Assembly: GCF_964656455.1 (NCBI RefSeq)
Contig: NC_135720.1
Coordinates: forward strand, 53,470,598 to 53,534,597
Reading direction: 5' to 3'
Source: Halichoerus grypus
Lineage: Eukaryota > Chordata > Mammalia > Carnivora > Phocidae
Length of the DNA stretch: 64,000 bases
Below are positions 1 through 44,700 of this stretch, piece by piece; position 1 is the first letter of the stretch; each line of letters begins with the position of its first letter. Made by a program: the position numbers and the translations under genes. The notes below the pieces were generated by a model. It was not told where the DNA came from. It made no database searches and was given only the letters and a program-made list of their open reading frames with translations.

Positions 1-31460
<31,460 letters not shown>

Positions 31461-32734
31461 CTGTCTTATTTGGTGAGTGCCTCTCGGCCCGGACGTTTTT
31501 GTAACCGTTGCTTTCCAGATTAGATGATAAATTCCATGATCCAAGTGTGGAAAAACAGACACCTTTTTGCCAGTAATTTGTCTTTTGAACTGAGCACAGA
31601 TTCATTTTATAGGGCCCCCCTCCCCCCCGCGTCTGCACGTCACCCCGCCCACAGTGCTGTCTGGTACCCTGCGCGACATCCCTGTGTTCCTGTTTGCCGA
31701 GAGGTCCTCTGGGCCAAGCCGAGGGGACACACAAGTAAGACAGGCCATGGAAATGGCCGCGCTTGGCCTGCTCTAGAAATTGCACAGGGGAGACTGCAGA
31801 GCTTTCTTCAGGCTGTTCACGCCAGATTTTCCCATTGTGTCCTCTTTTGTTCCAGTAGCTCAGACTCTATTCCTGTGAGCTGCTAAAACTTGTGGCATGT
31901 GGCTGGATGGCAGCGTGAAGAGCTTCCTTCAAGCTACCTCCTTGAAAACAGTGCTCCTGGATGATTCCAGCTGGGCACGGTTTCCTCTGCTCTGCTGTGG
32001 TCCTAACCACCCTCAGTTCTCAACCTCTCCTTAGGGTCACATACAAAATCTGGCTGCTGATTTGGTTGTTGACTCTCAAGAAAATGAAAGGGGATGCTAA
32101 AGTTTCTAACTTTACATTTTGCATAAGGGCTAGGCCTCTTTCAGCAATCGAAGCATGCTTCTCTGAGGACTTTTCCATGGAAATGGCAACCCTTCTCCAG
32201 TGTCTGACCTTAAATGCCTGCACTTAGTTATCTCACCAATAAGCCCACTGCAGCTTTTGAATTTGTCTGTGACCTTCACTCAAGGTAAGTGTTTCTTTCC
32301 TGGTGTTTTCCTCATTACCTCACCTCAGCTACTGGCTTTTAGCTTTGGACGTAGACTTGTTTAGGAACGTGCTACTCGGCTCATTCCTGTCAGACACTCG
32401 GTTGGTAATGTGTTAGATGAGGGCTTCTCTGGAATTGCTGGTCTCACCAGTACAAATATTCAGAAGAGAGAAAACGTTATTCTCGTCAGTCCCAGCCACT
32501 TCTGACTTCCGCCTGAACAGTCTCCGCTCTTTTCCTGGCGGGCTCCCACGTGGTACAGTGAGGGGGCAGAACTCTTGAGGGAGGACCTCACTTACCCTCA
32601 CCCGCTTGGAAAGTGGAGCGGGGCCCTTTCACCACTGAGTCTGGAAAGCCCTGAAACCTGCCTCTTCCTCATCCGTCAGCCTCGCTGTGACGTCTTGTAA
32701 CGGCCACGGCAGGGACGCCCTCAGCTCTCACCCG
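31461..32734. other. Intergenic spacer between convergent RTN4IP1 and CRYBG1
   Basis: About 1.3 kb between the predicted poly(A) sites of two genes pointing at each other. Open frames on both strands here (for example 31524-31886 and 31961-32227) show no family resemblance and no ATG-context support, and are taken as chance. No repeat was recognised. Confidence 0.6.
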
Positions 32735-35700
32735 TACAGTTAACCAGAAACAAGTTTATTCAGGAGAGAAATTCAACACCGGTGATTGCAGAAAGTCTGA
32801 CCCCCACCCACTGGTGATCTGCACAAAGGCCTCAAGTCCCAGCCGTACATCTCAGAACCAGACAGACCTGTTGGCAGCTGTCGGACATGTGCAAACGTTA
32901 CTTTAAAACTGAAGCTAAGCTCCTGACCACAACTGCCTACCCAAGACTCCAGAGAGGAGAGCACGTTTTAGCATTGGAAACACACTGCAACAGATAAAAA
33001 GGAAACAAGAGTTGTTCTTCCTGGGATGACAGCACCACTCTTAACAAGGATAATGAAATGAGGACGAGCATATGCAGAGAAGTTCTAGCAGCAGACACTG
33101 GTTGAAGAGTAGCCCCGTGCGGGCCAGTATGTTGTCAGCAGTTACACTCTTAACCTTTGTCACTGAAACGCTGCATTTCAGGGCTTCCTGAGTCCTACGA
33201 TTTGAACAAGCATCGCTCCAGGCCTCCTTCCCTTCACGCTCTGGAGAATTGCCGGTCAGCGCCCACTGCCTGCCCCGAGTCTCATGGCTGCCGCCCGAGG
33301 CCGTGTGCCCACGGGGGCCGTGGTGCGGAGACCGGAGGCGGCCCCGCGCAGGCCTCGCGCCAGTGCGGCCGGCTAGGAGGGCAGCACCTGAGGCGACAGG
33401 CCTGAGCTTAGCAAAGGCTCATAGGCCATTGCTTCAGAACGAATTGTAGAGGAGGGAGGATGGACTGATAAACTAGGTCTGGCATCCGCAACAAAAGCGT
33501 TAAGCGACACTCGTTCGTGACATTTCAGGGCAGCCCGCAAGTGGGTTAAAATCATCCAGATCCTGCTCGTGTTAGCGGACGTGAAATCCTGTACACTTAC
33601 TAATGTTCAATACTAACAAAATAGTATTTTATTTGGTTCCTTAAAATGATTCGATAAGCCTTTCACCACTTTACTATAGAGCATAATTAATGATCCCAGA
33701 AAACCGAAGAACCAGAATTATTGGCCTGATACATTTCTTCTCAGATGCTAACACTTGAGCTTTTGTCCGTCCCTGTAAGCGTAAGGCATTGGTAGGCCCA
33801 CAAAGTCTACTCGAAGTCTGTTCCTGTTCTCTCCTGTCACTATCTAACTTTGGAAATAATTTAAAATGTCCAATCTTGATACAACTCTTTTTTTTTTTTT
33901 AAACACCCAAAAGCTGCTAATGAGGCAACCTGTTAAGCAGCTACCGAAAGGAAATGAAAGGCAGGAAATGAAAGAAGGACAAATGGTTGGTTTAAAACTA
34001 TTATAGTCTTTTGAAAAGAGGAGACCATAGTCCTGGTCACGGCAGGGTCATTCAGGGGAGGACCTAGAGCTCCTGCAGAAGAAGCAGGTCCCCTTTCCTT
34101 GGCGCTCTGTCCGTTTTTGTTTTTAAGCAGCTGGAAGACCTCCAGGAGCATTCCTCTTGCATTCTTCAGGTTTACAGGACCATGGCTTCCCACACTTGTG
34201 TTAACTTCTCTTTGCTGACGGTGTTGAGGATAATGTGATTTTGGTCATACTGTGTTCCCCCTGAAAGAAAGAAAAGGAAAATAATAAAAGGAAATGTGCC
34301 TGTAGGAGACAAAGCAGAGAGGAGAGGCCTGAGCTGAGAGGATGAATCAGCTCTTGGTTGTGTTCAAATCCCATCCTCTGGGCACCAACAACTCCACACA
34401 GGATGTCCTACCTCCCAGGGCTCCTTTTCCTACTCAAGACTTAAAAGCTAGGAAGCACTCACTCTTTAGGTGTCTGAAATTAGGAGGTGAGGGGTGGGGA
34501 GGTGGAAGAATCTAGAGAAGGGAAAAGGAACAGAGTGCTGGTGAAATATATTCAGTGATCGTGGATTTGCTATACCAGGCCTTGAAAGTAGTGGAAGGGT
34601 TGGCATCTGGAACAGGTTTTGCATGAACAATGACAAATGGCTGTATTAGGGCAAAGGGGAGGTTTGAAAGACACCCAGATACGTGGACTGGGCAGCATGC
34701 CCACTCCTGGGAACGCACTTGGTATATAAAAAGTGATAGCACTTGATCCTGAGTTTAACTGTACTTTTAAAATTAGCATAATTTAAACTCCCTTTCACCA
34801 GAATGTAAGAATATTTTCCAAGGGTGCCTACTAGACATTTAGATATGTGGGTGCTAAAAAACATGGCCTCTTCATTTGATGGAGAAGCATCAAAGTGTTA
34901 CCTGATTTTTTTTTTCAGTGTGGAATAAGTAACGGTTTCAAATACCTTATCCTTTCTTAGCATAAGCCTCTGCACCAAGGTTATATCATAGGGACTCCAT
35001 CGAAATAAAAATCTGTTCCTCTAGATGTGAGGCAGTGTGACTGGTATTGAAATCCTACTGCATCCTCAAGCCAAGAAGAATTAAATGTTCTTATTTTTTT
35101 AAGCATTTATAAGAAATCAGTTTATCCTCACTGATGATCTAGAGCCTCTACACATCTAGGTGTAGGATAGAATACCAGAGCAAGGTGCCCTGAGCCTGTG
35201 TGTCGTGGGGAAAAAAGGTAACCACCACCAGCAAATCCCACTGTCTCCACAGACACACACACTCTACTCCACTGAGATTTGGGGGTGTATTAGGATCACA
35301 GTGTTGTCTTGCTTCACTCTTTAGGATTATGATGTAATATATGCAAAAAGAATGTTAAGATACCATAATCTTAATTAGAATCATGAAGACTAGAAAGTCC
35401 TTGAGAAATTCTGCCTCTGGGGAGAATGGAGATCATCCCAAACTTTTGATGTTTTTAAAGCGAGGAGGAATCTGCTTCCATTGCTGTCATAATGTATGGG
35501 GTCTGAAATAATACAGGACTTCTACCAAAAAACGCCTCCCTCCCCAGACACCAGGAGGTAAGTTACAAGAAAGCCCCTTGGTCTGATGTATCTTGGGGCA
35601 AGGTCAGCAGGTAACAAATGGTTCAACAGCTGTAGCTGAGGAAAATCCAAGTCCCCTATTAAGTGTAACCGAGAGGGATTTGTATTTCCCTTGCACCTAC

Positions 35701-38700
35701 TCCCTCATGTCCACGAGGTGGCATCACTCTCCCACAGTCTGAGAAAGTGAAATTCAGTTTAACAAGGCCAGTGACTAGTGCAGTTCCCCCTACCTAGTCT
35801 ATACTGAGAGTTCATAAACCTATAGAACCCTATCCTTACTCAGGAAGCATTGGAAGTATTTAGAATGCATTTTAGGAAGGGACCTTGGAGCTTTAAAGCA
35901 AAGCCCTACAGAGGAAGCTTCTAGAGTCCCACGGTTCTTGTCAGTCAAGACTCGAAGCCAGGTATCCTTACTCCTTGTCAAGTTCCAGTGTAGCAAGTGG
36001 GAAATAGTCCTGTATGCTTGGAGCGTCTACACTGTAAACTCTCTGAAGCCGAGGTAGTATTTCCCTCCCCACTCTGGTAGCCGGTATGACTAGCTCCTAA
36101 GGATTACAGGAACCTCTTAACCTTGACACAGAAAACTGATCACATAAGAAACATGAATCCATGTTTTTTAAAAAACAATGTTTCCAATTTAGTCACATTT
36201 CTTTGCTTTTGAAACTCTGTCTTATAAGACCAAGGAGCTCTAGTTCAATAAGGTGATACATGCATATGCATGAGAATCCTCAGCTATACTCACTGAGATC
36301 AGGGCCTTTTGTGATTTTTAGTCTATTATAATAAAACAAATGGTTTGAAGTCAGCCTAGGTCCAGATTCCACCTGAGCACTTACGGGTCTAGGACTCTGA
36401 TCAACCCCTCTGAGCCTTACTCTTGCGGCTATAAAATGGGACCGGGGAGGAGGGGGTAACCTGGGGCTCCTAGGGTCGCTGGGAAGAGCCCGTGAGCTAG
36501 AATGCATGGAGAGTGTTCGCAGTGGCTGGTCCAGAGCAAGGGATCACTTACTATTAAGAGTATGCACATTTTCACAAGTGAAAAATACATTTTTAGTTAA
36601 GTACAGACACAACAGAGAAAATAAATGATTCTTACCTTTGACATCTAAAACTAAATTCGGTTTCAACTTGCTGTAGATCCTGCCGTCCGGCTTCATGCTC
36701 CAGAACTGACTGTCGACATTCTGGTCGAGGGCGAGGCCCAGTTTAGAGCCAGAGGTCACGAGGCTCCCCACGATCGTCAGGCAGCAGTCTTCTGCTATCT
36801 GCTTATGGGAAAGACAAGGCAGCTGAGAGACAGAGACATGTTCAAGGATCATGACCAGTTCTTGGCACGAATTGACTTTTAAAATTGTCTTTGTTGTCCA
36901 CTTCATTTACCCCAGAGGAGGCTTTAGCCAGAGGAACTGGGATCAAGCAACAAATACTTATACCTTCATTTCAGGTGACACGAGTGCTGGAAAGTTCTCC
37001 ATTCTTGTCCGTTGTAAGATTTCCGCCCTTCGTGAGTCAGGGAAACCTTAGAACGTTAGTTCTCCCTTTCAGAAATGACCATGATCAGAGGCAGGGGTCT
37101 ATTGCTGTATCTCCCCTGACCTAACCATCTCTGCTCAGCCTGACCCTTCTGGAATGTGACTGCATCTTTAATTTGAAAGGCTGTTGTAACACTGAAATAG
37201 CTTAAAGGGCATTTTATTATTTTAAAACTTGAAATTCCACCTACTCACTGGTCTTTCCTTCATGAGAAATGTCTAATAGAAAGTTCCAAAAAGGCAACTA
37301 TAAAAAGAGGATAAAATACAAATGCAGTGGAGTGTGAATTAATGCAAAGATTTTAAGGGGCCTTTTCTGAAGTGAATCTACCCTCTATATGTAAGCTGTG
37401 TAGTCATATGTTCACGTGACATTAACACATCCTGCTACAGAAAATGCTTATGAAAAGTGTATAGTAGACAAAAAGAGTGATAATCTGGGACACTGTTTCT
37501 CATTGACCTACTGAATTCACAGTTAACATCACTAAAATGTTTATTAGAAGTAATTAGAAGTAATTGCTGAAAGGCACTGTTTTCTTGAAGTGTTTAATTC
37601 AAAGACAGAAGTTGGCTTTTTTACGCTTCTACAGTCCAGCCCCTTCTGCTTCTCATGCTGTTTCTCCTACGCCTGTCTGAACAGTACTTCCGCTTCCTGA
37701 AAGGATGATTCTCCCTCAAGCACAACAGACCCAATTAACAGGTTGTGCTCCCTTCCGCAGGGCTGTGTGCCTTCTGCTGACTCATGGGCACCAAGGTTTA
37801 AGAAAAAAATCGGGAGCAAACCGTCAAGCCCATAAAATCAAGGAGGAGTTAAAAAGACTATCTACAACAGAAGCGTGAGCCTCTCTAATGAAGTCTTACA
37901 GTACATTCAGCTTTACCATGTCTTACATGGCAGGAGGGACGCAACAGGGAGACAGACCATTTTCCATTTTACAAGGTGTGACAGTTAGGCAGTGGACTGT
38001 GTTGTACACAAGGTCCTATGTCCTCGCCCTAGTCTGCAGGGTCCTCCAAAATAGAACAAGAATGATTTGCATTTACAGTGCTGGGGCTTCTTGAAATAAA
38101 TCATAATAAGTAGATTAAGGAAAAGGGAAAATAACACAGACACTTCCTTCTATTACTACATAATCAGGTATGGATGTAAATATTCCATCCTGGATCAGTG
38201 CTAGGTTTACCTCCCGTTTTAAGTTCCTAGATTGGTTGGTTCTATCAGCTAAAAAATATTTTCATGGAAAACCTTCTAATTTAGTTCTCAAAGTGCTCCA
38301 GGAAGTGTGAAATAGCATCTACTTGAAGAAAGAGGCTATTACAAACCCTTATCTAATCCTAAAAGCTCACCCTGCATTTGATGCATCCTTCTTGATAAAT
38401 CCAAATCTGATCATCAGCACCGACATCTTCCATGACCTGTATTCTAAGAAGCTTCAGATCCTCTAAGTTTCCATTGGTGGACATGAATAACCCCGTTGCT
38501 TTGTTTCGAAGTCTGAAATAAATTCGTTTCTGAAAGACAAAGACGCCGGCAGTAGTCATATATAGGGAGTACTGTTAGGAGCACAGAATAAGCATCGACA
38601 GCAGGGGCAGAATCGGAGGTGAGGCTGGAATAGGGATCATTGCTATATCCCTCAGAGGCTTTAGGATTTTCCCAAGGAGGAGAGTTTGTCAAAATTTCCA

Positions 38701-41700
38701 AGTGCCTGGGGCGGGGAGCCTGGGGAGAGCCCACAGGCTGGATGTTGGTGTGGTAGCATTTCCGAAAGCCATCACGACCCCTCAGCACCAGAAACAGAGC
38801 CCAAATCCAAAAATTCAGGGGGTGGGGAGAGACCAATTTCATACTTAAAACTGAAACTAAAAAAAGACTTCAGAGAAGAGTACTGAAAACCTGGAGAGGG
38901 AAAACAAATACCTGAACAAAAGGTCGTAGAGAACCTATTTGTCGACAGCCACTGAACTCATACCAATTCGGGACTTCCGCTGGGGACAGGAGGAACTGCC
39001 GGCCCCTGTAATTGCCATATTCATAAGTAACCCAGCTGGGGAAAAAGTAGAAAACCACAGTAAGTGGCAGTATCCATTTGACAGTCGGCTTCCGTTACAT
39101 TTATTTTTACAGTGCTTCCCATTTTTACACCAAGTTTTATACCTTAAATATACATGGGGGGAGAAAAGGAAACTACCTTATTATCTAAAACACTTAAAGC
39201 ACCCATTTCTTGACAAGTAGGAAAGTGTTGGTACATGAATATTTATGCCGAAAAGATCCATTCCTGAATAGAAACAGGTAAGTTTTCCCCTCTTAATAAG
39301 GCCATGAAATATGGTCCTTTCCACAAGGCTGCCCTGTACTTCCTGTGAGGCTTTCATAAAACATTTTGGTTGTAATTTTTTTTTAAAAGATTTTATTTGC
39401 GAGAGAGCGAGCACTCAAAAGGGGGCGCGGGCATAGGGAGAGGGAGAAGCAGGGAGCCCGACGTGGGGCTCGATCCCAGGACCTTGGGATCATGACCTGA
39501 GTTGAAGGCAGACGCTTAACCGACTGAGCCACCCAGGCACCCCCAGTTGTAATAATCTTTTATTTAAATAGTTACTATTTGTGAAGTTCTTAGTGTGACA
39601 CATGCTATGTATTATATAAGGGTTAAATAAAAATAACTCAATAAATGTTTATTTAAAACAAGTGTAATCTTCCTCAATCCAGAAAACTGCTGAAGATACT
39701 CTGGTCTCTCTGCCCGAAGATGCTGTTACCCACACCTGAAAAAGTATGGGTTCTAGTACACACTGGCATGCAGGAAACCCAGCAACCTTCCTCTCTGGCT
39801 GATGTATGACATCAATGAAGAATGTTTTCTGCTTTTAATCCCGGAACTCTAAAATGTTATCATCTTAGCCATTTTATAAAAACAAAATATTAAAACCTTC
39901 TGGGGGGGAATCACCCATAATTCTACCACCATAGTAATCCATAATAGTTTTGTTAATAACTGTAGGCCCCTCCAATATCTGATGCATATAGATAGATTAT
40001 GCCTGTTGTTTTTAGGAGGGAAAGAAAAATAATTTCTTAAAAATACTTATTACATGGGTAGTCCTTATTCATTTTTATATCTTAATTTCAAAATTATTCA
40101 AAGATGAGAAAAATCTTTCCACATTGACTTTTAATCATCGTGCACAGCATCTGCTAATCATTCTTAGGTCAAGGAAAATCCTGACCCTTATTACTCCAAA
40201 GCCCAAGGACTTGGCCTTTCAAAGGGATAAGAAAAATCAGCTCCCTTTCTTACTTGCTAAAAAAAGTGCTGAATATATTTACTGAGCACTGGTTTGCAAA
40301 GGATTCCCCTAGGAACTTGAGAGGAGCTGAAGACAAAGTCCTCTCCTTAAGTAAATTAAAAATCTGGATGAAGAGATGAAAACTACCTCACCCATGACTT
40401 TTCCCAGTGGGAAAACTATGCTATGAAGGTGCATAATTATTAACCCTCACAGGAAATAAGGGGATAAGAGGTTATATATAAGGTAGCATAGGCAAGAAAG
40501 AAATATGATTAAACCTAATTTTAAAAATCAAATATTTTATTGAATAAAAAGTAGGTAACTCACTTACATGCCACCAATCACCTGAACAGAGCGTATCTGT
40601 GTGTTGAATCCTAGGGATCGGAGATTAACTACTTCTGCATTAAGTTCAATCTTTTTTCCTTTGAAGTCTTCTCTTTCAAAAAGAATAATTGTTGGTTCAG
40701 AAAATTCCTGTTGAACAAAAATAGTGTTCTGTTACTCAGCTTTGATAATAATTCGAACTCATACAGAAATACCTTGTTAAGGACAAATCACAAGATCTGA
40801 CCAGGCTTAGCCTGTCCTGAAGTCCCTTTCCCTGGAGGTCTGGGTGTTCCTGCACTCCAAAGCTAAAGAGAGGAAGGACAGAGGGGCAGGAAGGTTTTCT
40901 ACTGCATAGAAAGGGAGGCAAATATAATGGTGTTTTAAAGCGGGGGGGGGGGGGGACACACATATCCTAGGCACAAAGGAAGGGGTATTTGAATCATCAA
41001 CACTTGTAATTTATTTTCAATTTTGCCACTTTTTTATTGGGGATAAGGGGGGGCTAGAGAGCCATGTACGTAAATAAATGGTAAGGGTCTAAGGATGGTG
41101 GCGGTCTGGGGTCTAGTGGGACAGTGGTAATTACCTAATCAAGGAACCTTCCCCTTGTAAGCATTTTTCAAATGTCTTTTTTGTTTTAATTGTCAGTAAG
41201 ACAACAGATTCTGTGTACTCGTGCTCCCAAGCTTTCCTGTAGGAAAAATGGTTAGGAGAGAGAAAAAGAAAACAAAACACCAAGGTGCAAGCCCCACTTT
41301 TTGAGCCCTCATTCATTTGAAAGAGGACCAGAGCACAGAGGTCCACCGATTTTGAGAAAATAAAAAGCTGGCAGCTCATGCTTGTTTTTCAAATTACAGA
41401 CCCTCCTGACCCCAGTCTATGCTCTAATAATAATAATCCTAAGATCATAAATAATACATCAAAAATCCCCTCCCTGCTTAAAGTTTTGTGGTTAGGGTGT
41501 GGACACTTACAGCCTCATTTATGTGGATGTGCCCTGACGTGTACAAAGATTTCTGTGGAGCAGTAAACAGAGCAGATGAGGCCGTAGAGGTGGTTTGTAT
41601 GGTGCAGGAATGAGGTTATATAAAACACAGAAGGAAACGACATGAGTATCAGAAGTGGCCTGAGCATGTATGCCAAGTGCTAGTTGAAGGAAGGCGTCTG

Positions 41701-44700
41701 AAAACCTGACCACTGAGGTGGGTTTGTTTTGTTGTTGTTTTTAAAATATACATTTGGAGGTAGCTTTTAGAATTCTAGGCAGGTTAAATATTAAAGTTTT
41801 AGATATTTTATTGTTTATAAGCTAATGAATCTTACGCATCATCCCATGTTTCTCTGCTACTATTTTCACATCTCAAGAAAGGTCAACATTTCCGTTATTT
41901 GAACAGGCAGGCAGGGAGGAGATAAGCCACCTCATGTATGTTCTCCCTACTTTTAAAATGCAAGTCACCAACGACATACGTTTAAAGCTTTGTAGGCAAG
42001 ATCAGCTACAAAAAAACTACAGACACACCCAGATTTGAACATCTGAACATTACCTTGATGTTTTGTTTTACTGAATATCACTTTGGCTACATCAAAATTA
42101 AAGGTTTCTGTTCGGAAAGGGACACTATCATCTGAACTAGCAAGGAACTGTGATAAACCAGGAGAAGACGTGATTGCAAGTCTCTAAAACAACAGAGTGC
42201 TAGACTGAAAAACCACGAAGACTTTCTGCAACTCAGTAACAACAAAAGATACAGAAAACTAAACAAGAGCTTGGCAAAGGCTATAAAACAGGCAGTTCAC
42301 TGAACAGAAAACCCAAATGACTAATTAGTGTATGAAAGCCCGGTCTCACTAATAGTAAAACATATCACAACGAGATAATACTTTCTGCCCAGTTTCTTCA
42401 AACTGACAAAAGTGAGAGAATACCCAGTAACGGCAATGATGTAGAAAACAGGAACCCACATGCTCTGCTAGCCAAGATCTCAAGTAGTGGAATTTGGCCA
42501 TACTTAGAGAAACTGCATATTCATGCATGTGAAATCCAGCAAATCCACTCTTTTTAAATACACACCCCCAGGAAACTCTCACACAAGTCAATAGGGATAT
42601 GTATGTGTGTGTGTGTGTGTGTGAGGATTAAGTAAAATATGGTGATGAATACTTGCACCAATTAGAATCAATAAACTGGATGTACGTTCAGCATAATGGA
42701 CAGCTCTTAAAATTTTTTTAATGTAAGTATTGGGTTGTTTATGATGATGAGAACTATGGCATCATACCGTATGTAAACTAAAAGCCAATATGTAGATTTT
42801 TTTTTTTTTAAGATTTTATTTATTTATTTGACAGAGAGAAGAGCACAAGCAGAGGGAATGGCAGAGGGAGAGGGAGAAGCAGGCTCTGCACTGAGCAGGG
42901 AACCCGATGCGGGACTCGATCCCAGGACCCTGGGATCATGACCTGAGCCGAAGGCAGACGCTTAACCATCTGAGCCACCCAGGCGCCTAATATGTAGATT
43001 TTTTAAAAAACATAATATCCAAGCTGTATCCCAAACACATTAGAATGGGTGCCTATAAAGGAGAGAGGAATAGAAATAGGGATCAGGTATGCAATGGAAA
43101 AAAACAAGACAGGAAAGGCGCCTTGAACTAGCCCCTGATGACTGCTGTACCACGGCTGACTCAACACTCTACACCTGGAGTCTGAGAAAGCAGCAAACCA
43201 AACCAGATCTAAGAAGAGGGGCGCCTGGGTGGCTCAGTCGGTTAAGCATCTGACTTTGGCTCAGGTCATGATCCCGGGGTCCTGGATCAAGCCCTGAGTT
43301 GGGCTCTCTGCTCAGCGGGGAGTCTGCTTCTCCCTCAAATAAATAAAATCTTAAAAAATAATAATAATAAAAATAAATAAAAAAATCTTAAAAGAGACCA
43401 AAAAGTTACAGGATGGAAAGTTCTATGGCAACTGTTTTCTCTGCCTCTGACTTTAAGTCCTGAGGAAGCCTACCTGCTGGTCTCCATCAGCTACGTGAGC
43501 CCCACATCTCTGTCACCCTGTATTCACACTGACATACTTACAACATCTATAAAACGAAGAGACTTGAAAGTTGCTCCAGGCAGGCATCCCATTGCAGAGA
43601 GACAAGGATAGTGGCCTTCTTCCAACACGTACTGATTACCAGAGAAATTTTCTCCATCATAGGCAACCCAGCTACAATAGGAAAAACCACATGCATGTAC
43701 AATATGTAATTTGCATATTCCTACCCAAGAAGTCTGATTTTGAGAGGTAGCCTGCTGTAAAGCACAATGTGTATGGCTATCTGTTCTTTCTTCAAAAATA
43801 CCTAGACCTGTTTACTGCTTTCCATCTTGTTGCAAATTAATATTCATAAGAAGTCAGCTGTTAGTTTTGCACTTGGGAAACAATTTTTTTTTCTCCATGA
43901 GAGTATTCACGTCTTTCCCTGTGCCCCTTCCAGTATTCCTTGCTCCCCTCATGGGTGCCACCATTCTCCAGCCCCTGAGCCCTGTCTGAATAATCCTTCA
44001 GCTGTCACAGCTAGACAGCCACCCGGATCTATGGATTTCCTCCCCAAATTTCTCTCCTTTATCCTCATTTCCAGCACCTCTGTACTGGGCCATGAGTCAA
44101 AATACCACAGTGACTTAGACAAGTCATGTAGCCCCTGTGGGCCTCAGCATTATTAGTAATGTAGCGATTTACCAGCTTCCCCAGAAGAGGTGAGTTTTTT
44201 GTTCATTCTTTTAATCTAACAAATGCTTACTGAGGGCTAATTGTGTGTCAGGTGCTTTTCCATTGCTGGGGACAGAAGCGAGGACAAAATGAAGTCCCTG
44301 CTATCGTGAAGTTCACACTCTAGTGAACTGAGACAGACAATAAGTGAACAACAAAAGTACGTATCTGGTCCTACTAAGTGCAGCAGGGCAGGGGAGAAAG
44401 AGCAACCGGGACAGAGACGGAGGTGTGTGCTGATACACTGTGGAATGTGACCGGAAATCTGTGCGCTCAAATGCAAAGCCAGGGCAGCCTCCCCTGCACA
44501 AGGCTAAAGGATAGGCTCATGCTCTTGAGATCACAGAGAACTATATGACTAAAGGCACCATTACTATTATTATTATTATTAGACATAGTTCCTCATCACC
44601 TGCACAGGTGGCTCCAAGGGTTTCCTGACCAACGTTCCCTGACTTTGGGCTCCCCTCCTTCTAAAGCTTTTGTAAAACTGTTTTCAGCATGGCATTTTGA

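Larger units (their letters stand above)
32735..34171 (-). other. CRYBG1: CRYBG1 3' UTR (predicted extent)
   Basis: On the - strand after the stop there are two candidate poly(A) signals, AATAAA at 33628-33633 (UTR of roughly 0.55 kb) and at 32755-32760 (roughly 1.4 kb). The stretch is largely free of recognisable repeats, unlike the introns, which favours the longer UTR. It contains a CpG-dense patch at about 33285-33380 and a T-run of about 12 near 33889-33900. Extent is inferred, not shown. Confidence 0.55.
42340..43150 (+). mobile_element. Old L1-type 3' end, split by a CAN-SINE
   Basis: TAACGGCAATGATGTAGAAA, AAATCCAGCAAATCCACTCT and GGTGCCTATAAAGGAGAGAG follow the order of an old L1ME/HAL1-like tail. 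The SINE at 42801-42988 interrupts it. Confidence 0.55.
40708..43541 (-). other. CRYBG1 intron, 2.8 kb
   Basis: Contains a 14-G run (40942-40955), an open, splice-flanked segment (42054-42183), L1 3'-end sequence (about 42340-43150) interrupted by a CAN-SINE (42801-42988), a TG repeat (42604-42623) and a second CAN-SINE on the + strand (43218-43395). Confidence 0.75.

Noticed and set aside
38444..38842. Open frame of 132 codons on the - strand crossing a CRYBG1 intron into an exon
   Set aside because: Its frame differs from that of the CRYBG1 exon it enters, so it is not an intron-retention product in frame.
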